Position numbers and translations under genes: made by a program. Below, one piece after another: positions 4,833 to 8,521 of a stretch of 8,521 nucleotides of DNA; position 1 is the stretch's first letter, and each line of letters begins with the position of its first letter. The stretch is from Patescibacteria group bacterium (GTDB lineage: Bacteria > Patescibacteriota > Minisyncoccia > Phycocordibacterales > UBA9973): NCBI GenBank assembly GCA_018813625.1, contig JAHJBA010000028.1, positions 1 through 8,521 on the forward strand, in the 5' to 3' direction. The notes beneath the pieces were generated by a model. It saw only the letters and a program-made list of their open reading frames with translations. It was not told the origin of the DNA and ran no database searches.

Positions 4833-5420
4833 ATGAGAGAAGCGCTAATTGCCAAAAGGCTATCATCGGGGTTAGGTATTACTCCAGACATGATTTATAA
4901 AGTAGTTGATGACCTGTTAACACAGGGAATTCTAAAAAAGGGGGGACTGGAATACAGCCCCTACGAAAAGAATCTTATTCTGTTGCAATCGCTTTTTCCC
5001 GAAAAAATACTTTCTGAAAAAGACACAAAAATTATAGATGAAATGATAGATTCACCGCCCTCAAAATATATTAAAGGGTCGGATCCCTATAAAAAGGCCC
5101 TGCGATTTTCTCAAAAATTCCCAGATCTCTGGAAAATTGCAAAGGAAATTATAAGAATCTATGATATTGTGTGGTTGAGAAAAAGGACAAAGCGAGACTT
5201 AGACTTCATAAATAATCTCTGTTCGAAAAATCCAACTATCAACGAGATAATTACAACAGAAAAGGTAGATTTTCTGTGGGAAAATATCAAAGAAAAAGAT
5301 ACAGGATACGAAGGTTTACTTAAGGAATTAAAAGAAATCCTTGACGAACCAAGGTATAAAGATTATTTTATTCGGAAACTTCTTTCCGATGTACTATTCT
5401 TTGGTTCTATCAGTTTCTAA
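4833..5420 (+). CDS. Hypothetical protein, possible N-terminal winged helix (195 aa)
   Basis: I do not recognise this protein. Residues 1-45 (MREALIAKRLSSGLGITPDM onward, then IYKVVDDLLTQGILKKG at 21-37) have the helix-helix-hairpin rhythm of a small winged-helix DNA-binding domain; this is a guess from pattern only. The remainder is mostly helical and rich in Lys, Glu, Asp and Ile, with aromatic-basic stretches at 97-120 (PDLWKIAKEIIRIYDIVWLR) and a hydrophobic tail (LLSDVLFFGSISF). There is no signal peptide. ATG 4833 is the first good start after the promoter; a tiny upstream frame (ATG 4801, four codons) lies in the leader. The gene is monocistronic, with its own terminator. The shared promoter module with the 132-aa gene suggests common control. 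It might be a regulator of the palindromes, but nothing proves this. Confidence 0.72.
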   Translation: MREALIAKRLSSGLGITPDMIYKVVDDLLTQGILKKGGLEYSPYEKNLILLQSLFPEKILSEKDTKIIDEMIDSPPSKYIKGSDPYKKALRFSQKFPDLWKIAKEIIRIYDIVWLRKRTKRDLDFINNLCSKNPTINEIITTEKVDFLWENIKEKDTGYEGLLKELKEILDEPRYKDYFIRKLLSDVLFFGSISF

Positions 5421-5431
5421 TAATACTCTGG

Positions 5432-5460
5432 GGTCCCCAACAACATTGGGGGCTTTTTTA
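5432..5460 (+). terminator. Intrinsic terminator of the 195-aa gene
   Basis: CCCCAA (5435-5440) pairs with TTGGGG (5446-5451) across loop CAACA, extended by G-T/G-C pairs to about 9 bp and followed by TTTTTTATTTT. It is the strongest hairpin in the window and starts 12 bases after the stop codon. Confidence 0.92.
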
Positions 5461-5513
5461 TTTTGTGCTCTAAACAATATTCACAAAAAACCAGACAACT
5501 GCCCAAGTATATA

Positions 5514-5548
5514 ACTCAGAAAAAATATTGACTTACTCAGAAAAATAT
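5514..5548 (+). repeat. Pair of direct repeats bracketing the -35 box of the peptidase promoter
   Basis: ACTCAGAAAAAATAT (from 5514) and ACTCAGAAAAATAT (from 5535) are near-identical and start 21 bp apart, two helical turns. The first ends at the -35 box and the second occupies the -35/-10 spacer. The spacing suits tandem regulator binding on one face of the DNA. No trans-acting factor can be identified here. Confidence 0.5.
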
Positions 5549-5556
5549 GATATGAT
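5528..5556 (+). promoter_or_regulatory. Promoter of the C39 peptidase gene, predicted leaderless
   Basis: TTGACT (5528-5533), a 17-bp spacer and TATGAT (5551-5556) are followed by six bases and then the ATG at 5563, the expected first transcribed base. The 10-bp palindrome TATGATCATA (5551-5560) covers the -10 box and the bases up to the start site. Confidence 0.7.
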
Positions 5557-5562
5557 CATACT

Positions 5563-6228
5563 ATGATCCCTATAATACTATCAGCTATATTTTTTAATAT
5601 CCCCTTATATTCCAAGGCTATCAACATCATGCCCGAAACACAGATTGTGGCACCAATAGTGACACCAACAGTAAAACAGGCAACAATGCCCTACGATGTA
5701 CCCCTGTATTCACAAATATCGGATATCTCATCTGTCGAGTGGAAACAAAAAGGATGCGGAGTGGCGGATGTCGCTATGATCGTTAATTTTTACAAACCAA
5801 AAACTACTACGGTTCAAAAAGTACTTGAGCAAGGTATTGCAATAGGAGCTTATCAAAAAAATGTCGGATGGAAACACAACGGACTAGCAGCCTTGGCAAA
5901 AAAATATGACATGGAAGGAAAAGTCCTCGATCTTTCAAAGCCAGATAAGGAAACGGCCTTCGAGCAATTCAAAGATGTTATAAAAGAAGGTCCTGCTATC
6001 GCCTCTATTCACCGTAATTTTGATCCGAAGCTTTCTTTTGGTCATCTTATTGTTATAACCGGCTTCGATGATAATTTGATTTATTATAATGACCCTGGAA
6101 AACGTGAAGGAATAAGAACAGTTCCAATTACCAATTTTATGAAGGGTTGGAAAAGAAAACTTATCGTCATTAGACCTCCTGCTGTTGATCCTAATAAAAC
6201 AGAAACACAAATTGCATTAGCACGTTAA
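5563..6228 (+). CDS. Exported C39-like (papain-fold) cysteine peptidase
   Basis: A Peptidase_C39_2-type papain-like protein, probably acting outside the membrane on peptides or on wall or surface proteins. Residues 2-19 are hydrophobic and end in YSKA, a signal-peptide-like start with a plausible cleavage after A19, though it lacks the usual basic N-region. A Thr/Pro/Val linker covers about 24-42. The catalytic domain begins at VPLYSQ (46-51; Q51 as oxyanion Gln). GCGVADVAMIV (64-74) carries the presumed nucleophile C65, FGHLIVITGFDD (159-170) the base H161, and YYNDP (174-178) the Asp D177. All four expected residues are present, so it should be active. There is no ABC-transporter fusion and no bacteriocin gene nearby, so it is not a bacteriocin-exporter peptidase. 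The start is set by a promoter only 6 bases upstream. It converges on the VanW gene with a 4-base overlap, and a shared wall-related role is plausible. Confidence 0.85.
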   Translation: MIPIILSAIFFNIPLYSKAINIMPETQIVAPIVTPTVKQATMPYDVPLYSQISDISSVEWKQKGCGVADVAMIVNFYKPKTTTVQKVLEQGIAIGAYQKNVGWKHNGLAALAKKYDMEGKVLDLSKPDKETAFEQFKDVIKEGPAIASIHRNFDPKLSFGHLIVITGFDDNLIYYNDPGKREGIRTVPITNFMKGWKRKLIVIRPPAVDPNKTETQIALAR

Positions 6229-8126
6229 TGTGCCGTTCCTACTAGGCATACTTTTTGCCAAGGTTGATAAATACTCTTAAAATTTATTTCCTTAAAAGTT
6301 CCATCTGGATAATTCACAGTATATAAAACATTAGTGGTCACTCCATCGTGTGGCGTTTCAGAACATTTTGTTGTTCCAATGGGAAGATCCTTGCTTCGCA
6401 CGTATTTTGTCGATGGTGCTGGAATTTTGTTATACAAGAATGGATTAGAAATCTCTACTGACCGGCTGTCTTTTCGTCCATAAAGTTCCATAATTACTTG
6501 CTTGTCCTCTACCCTAGCCTGCAAAAGCAGATAACCGCCTGTATCGTTAACGAACCGAAGATCTGGGTGTGGACCATATATGGTTGCATCAAGCCCGGGA
6601 GGATCATAATAATGAACAACAAAGCGATGATTCACTCTTTCAGTAATAGGTAGTCCCGCATTCAAAGCTAAGCGAAATAAGGTAGTAGCAATTTGACACA
6701 ACCCCCCGCCAAATTCCTTTGTGGTTTTGTTCTCTTTAATTACTAATTCTTTCACATATCCCTCTTTTTCTGAAACATGGCCGATGGAATCCACGGTGGA
6801 AAATTCCTCGCCTGGAGCTATTAATATACCCGTAACAGCCGCAACTCCTATTTTTATATTGTGCTCGCGATCCGCACTGCTTCCCTTAAAACTTGTGCGC
6901 ATTTCACCTACTAAATTTTTTATTTGATATTTTTCTATCGTATCCTTGGTGATCTTGGGTTCTGTCTCAATTGTTTCGATTAAAATATCAATCTTCCTGC
7001 CTTCAGAGCTTGAACTTGTTCTTTCTTCAGAAAGTATTTTTTCTATCTGTTCCAAAATTTTATCCGTATTTATAACATTGCCCATTTTGCCAGACACCAC
7101 CTCAACCAATTCTCCGTTCTGTATTTCAAAACGACTGTTCCGTGGCGGATTTTCTATAAACTTGCTGACTGTGCTGGTCAGATACTTTTCTAATTCTATA
7201 CGATCAATACCAATCTCATTTTCCCCTTTTACCGTAAGCCATATTACTAATTTCGTCCCTTTTATATTCCATTTATGTTTCTGATACTGAAAAACCAAAC
7301 TTACTTCTTTCGCAATTTTTTCCGCAAAACCCAAAAATGGTTCCAACTTTTCCTGTGTTATTGTCGGAATATCTTCATATGCCCTGAAAGTCACCGGGTC
7401 CATATTAAATTTAGATAATTTATCTTTTAAAACATCTATGACCTCTTCCCTGTTTATTTTCTCCCCTATTTTTTCCCTAGAGACTGATATTTTATTATTT
7501 ACTGACAAAAATTTCGCCGGCGTACTTTTATTTAAAAAACCATAAAGCTCATCTTCAAGCAAAGAATCCACTGCTTCTTTTTGCAGAGTAGAAGAGAAAT
7601 TGAAATTTTTTTTGGTAAATAAAAGAGTAAGCTGTTCTATCGAACTGCGAAAGACATTTATGCCGTGGCCCCATCTATAAGCCTTCTGTAGGTCCTTTTC
7701 CCAGCCATTGATTATAAAATATTCTATAGAATTATCTGGAGTAAGTCCCTGGGTCGAAATCGGTATAACTACTTTTTTCTTTGTTCCTTTTAAGTTTTCA
7801 AAATCTACAGAAAACCCATTCTTTTTTAATTCTTCAACTTTTTCTTCAAAATAACTAAATACCTCCGCGTAAGTTTTCCCGCCAACTTTTTCACCACCGA
7901 CAAAAACGCCCGGATAAAACTTATCATGATATTTCGCTTCAAAAAATCCAAGTGCCACTAATCCAATGAGAATCGGCAATAATATAAGCAAAAAAGCAAA
8001 AAAAGAGAGACCGAAAGCCACAAAAAAAGGAAGAGGCTCTTTAGCCTTACTTGCTTTCTTTTCAGCCTCACCTTTTTTAAAATGACGCTTTTTCTTTAAA
8101 TGTTTATGCGGGGGATGCTTGAGCAT
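6225..8126 (-). CDS. Membrane-anchored VanW-domain cell-wall protein (YoaR-like)
   Basis: A large envelope protein. The N-terminus is very basic (about 1-30, His/Lys-rich), followed by one transmembrane helix at about 33-62 that places the rest outside. Residues 65-400 look like two repeats of the peptidoglycan-binding PG_binding_4 type; one runs from YPGVFVGGEKVGG (71-83), the second covers roughly 200-350. The VanW domain spans about 408-536: EMRTSFKG (408-415), APGEEFSTVDSIG (437-449), EFGGGLCQIATTLF (471-484, C477), VNHRFVVHYYDPPGLDATIY (498-517, H500 and H505). The C-terminal 90 residues hold a Cys pair (C588, C627) that could form a disulphide. VanW proteins occur in glycopeptide-resistance loci and widely elsewhere. 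Their activity is not firmly established, so no resistance role is claimed. The start ATG 8126 lies 13 bases after the preceding gene's stop, without a Shine-Dalgarno, so it is probably co-transcribed with that gene. No terminator is seen after its stop. Confidence 0.9.
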   Translation of the reverse strand: MLKHPPHKHLKKKRHFKKGEAEKKASKAKEPLPFFVAFGLSFFAFLLILLPILIGLVALGFFEAKYHDKFYPGVFVGGEKVGGKTYAEVFSYFEEKVEELKKNGFSVDFENLKGTKKKVVIPISTQGLTPDNSIEYFIINGWEKDLQKAYRWGHGINVFRSSIEQLTLLFTKKNFNFSSTLQKEAVDSLLEDELYGFLNKSTPAKFLSVNNKISVSREKIGEKINREEVIDVLKDKLSKFNMDPVTFRAYEDIPTITQEKLEPFLGFAEKIAKEVSLVFQYQKHKWNIKGTKLVIWLTVKGENEIGIDRIELEKYLTSTVSKFIENPPRNSRFEIQNGELVEVVSGKMGNVINTDKILEQIEKILSEERTSSSSEGRKIDILIETIETEPKITKDTIEKYQIKNLVGEMRTSFKGSSADREHNIKIGVAAVTGILIAPGEEFSTVDSIGHVSEKEGYVKELVIKENKTTKEFGGGLCQIATTLFRLALNAGLPITERVNHRFVVHYYDPPGLDATIYGPHPDLRFVNDTGGYLLLQARVEDKQVIMELYGRKDSRSVEISNPFLYNKIPAPSTKYVRSKDLPIGTTKCSETPHDGVTTNVLYTVNYPDGTFKEINFKSIYQPWQKVCLVGTAH

Positions 8127-8139
8127 ATTTATATATTTA

Positions 8140-8505
8140 TTATGCCAAGAGTGTGAAAAGTGCCCAAAAAATCAGAACTAACCAAACTAGAATCAAAAAC
8201 CACGACCTCCGGATCATCTCTTTTTTGTCTTTGTAAATACTTTCAATAAAAGGAAGAAAATCCTTTGCAATTATCATAAACGATAGAGCAAACAAAAACA
8301 TAAAGAAAAACATTGCTCCGAAGATCTGCACAATTGTAAGCTCTTGAAGCAGGTAATAAAGCCCAACAACAGATAATATTAAAAAGACTGGCAAAAATAT
8401 TTTATGACTATAAACAACCCTAACAACCTTATCCATCCATATTTTGGGATTTATAAAAATAACTATAAGCTTAACAAGTGATAACCCAATGACAAATAAT
8501 GCCAT
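8140..8505 (-). CDS. Small four-span membrane protein upstream of VanW (121 aa, start uncertain)
   Basis: An unrecognised integral membrane protein with hydrophobic segments at about 1-19, 35-53, 56-79 and 101-120. Short basic loops (KIWMDKVVR at 21-29, YKDKKEMIRR at 91-100) suggest cytoplasmic sides. It ends 13 bases before the VanW gene on the same strand, so the two are probably one operon and it may serve the envelope. ATG 8505 has no Shine-Dalgarno, and the frame stays open for the remaining 16 bases to the window edge. The true start may therefore lie outside, and the entry may be a 5'-partial gene. Confidence 0.65.
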   Translation of the reverse strand: MALFVIGLSLVKLIVIFINPKIWMDKVVRVVYSHKIFLPVFLILSVVGLYYLLQELTIVQIFGAMFFFMFLFALSFMIIAKDFLPFIESIYKDKKEMIRRSWFLILVWLVLIFWALFTLLA

Positions 8506-8521
8506 AATTTCAATTGATTTC

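Noticed and set aside
5563..6228. Bacteriocin processing and export system based on the C39 peptidase
   Set aside because: The protein has its own signal-like start and no ABC or membrane domains, and no double-glycine leader peptide is seen nearby.
6245..6259. GGCA/TGCC hairpin downstream of the peptidase stop as a terminator
   Set aside because: Only 4 bp with the T-run in the loop; not a functional intrinsic terminator.
6225..8126. Glycopeptide-resistance gene cluster
   Set aside because: A VanW domain alone is widespread. No VanA/B ligase, VanH, VanX or VanRS-like gene is present.
1..8521. Alternative genetic code with TGA reassigned (as in SR1/Gracilibacteria), prompted by no gene ending in TGA
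   Set aside because: All eleven frames are full length with TGA read as stop, so none contains an in-frame TGA, and conserved Gly and Trp use normal codons. The absence of TGA stops is just stop-codon bias.

Overview
The window is an AT-rich (about one third GC), densely packed bacterial segment with 11 protein genes and no RNA genes, mobile elements or CRISPR. Several things fit a Candidate Phyla Radiation (Patescibacteria) genome or a similarly reduced bacterium: small unrecognised proteins, short intergenic gaps, a low-GC coding style, a VanW-type wall protein, and a stand-alone IMP cyclohydrolase-like domain. This placement is inference; no marker gene is present. Nine genes stop with TAA, two with TAG and none with TGA.

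Layout. 1-670: a His/Asp-rich 87-aa protein and a 42-aa single-span membrane peptide, both on the minus strand. The 42-aa gene shares a palindromic -35 region with a divergent plus-strand gene. 671-1069: an unrecognised helical 132-aa protein. 3884-1103 (minus): a likely operon of a DHCR24/DWARF1-like FAD oxidoreductase, a glycine-rich membrane protein and a Na+/phosphate-cotransporter-type protein. 4686-3994 (minus): a PurH N-terminal (IMP cyclohydrolase) domain protein with its own promoter, strong Shine-Dalgarno and terminator. 4833-5420: an unrecognised 195-aa protein, perhaps with a winged-helix start. 5563-6228: an exported C39-type cysteine peptidase. 8505-6225 (minus): a membrane protein followed by a VanW-domain wall protein. 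The peptidase and VanW genes converge and overlap by 4 bases.

Regulation is unusually legible. Promoters with a -35 near TTGACT and a 17-bp spacer precede several genes. Two unrelated genes (671 and 4833) share the same palindrome over the -35 box, the same start-site sequence and a similar A-rich leader without Shine-Dalgarno. Two other genes (339 minus and 5563 plus) have their start codon 7 bases past the -10 box, so their mRNAs should be leaderless. Only the PurH-like gene has a canonical Shine-Dalgarno, and the FAD oxidoreductase has a partial one.

I see no defence system or obviously new multigene machine. The best leads are the DHCR24-like enzyme in an apparent bacterium, the stand-alone IMP cyclohydrolase with altered active-site positions, and the repeated promoter/operator/leader module.
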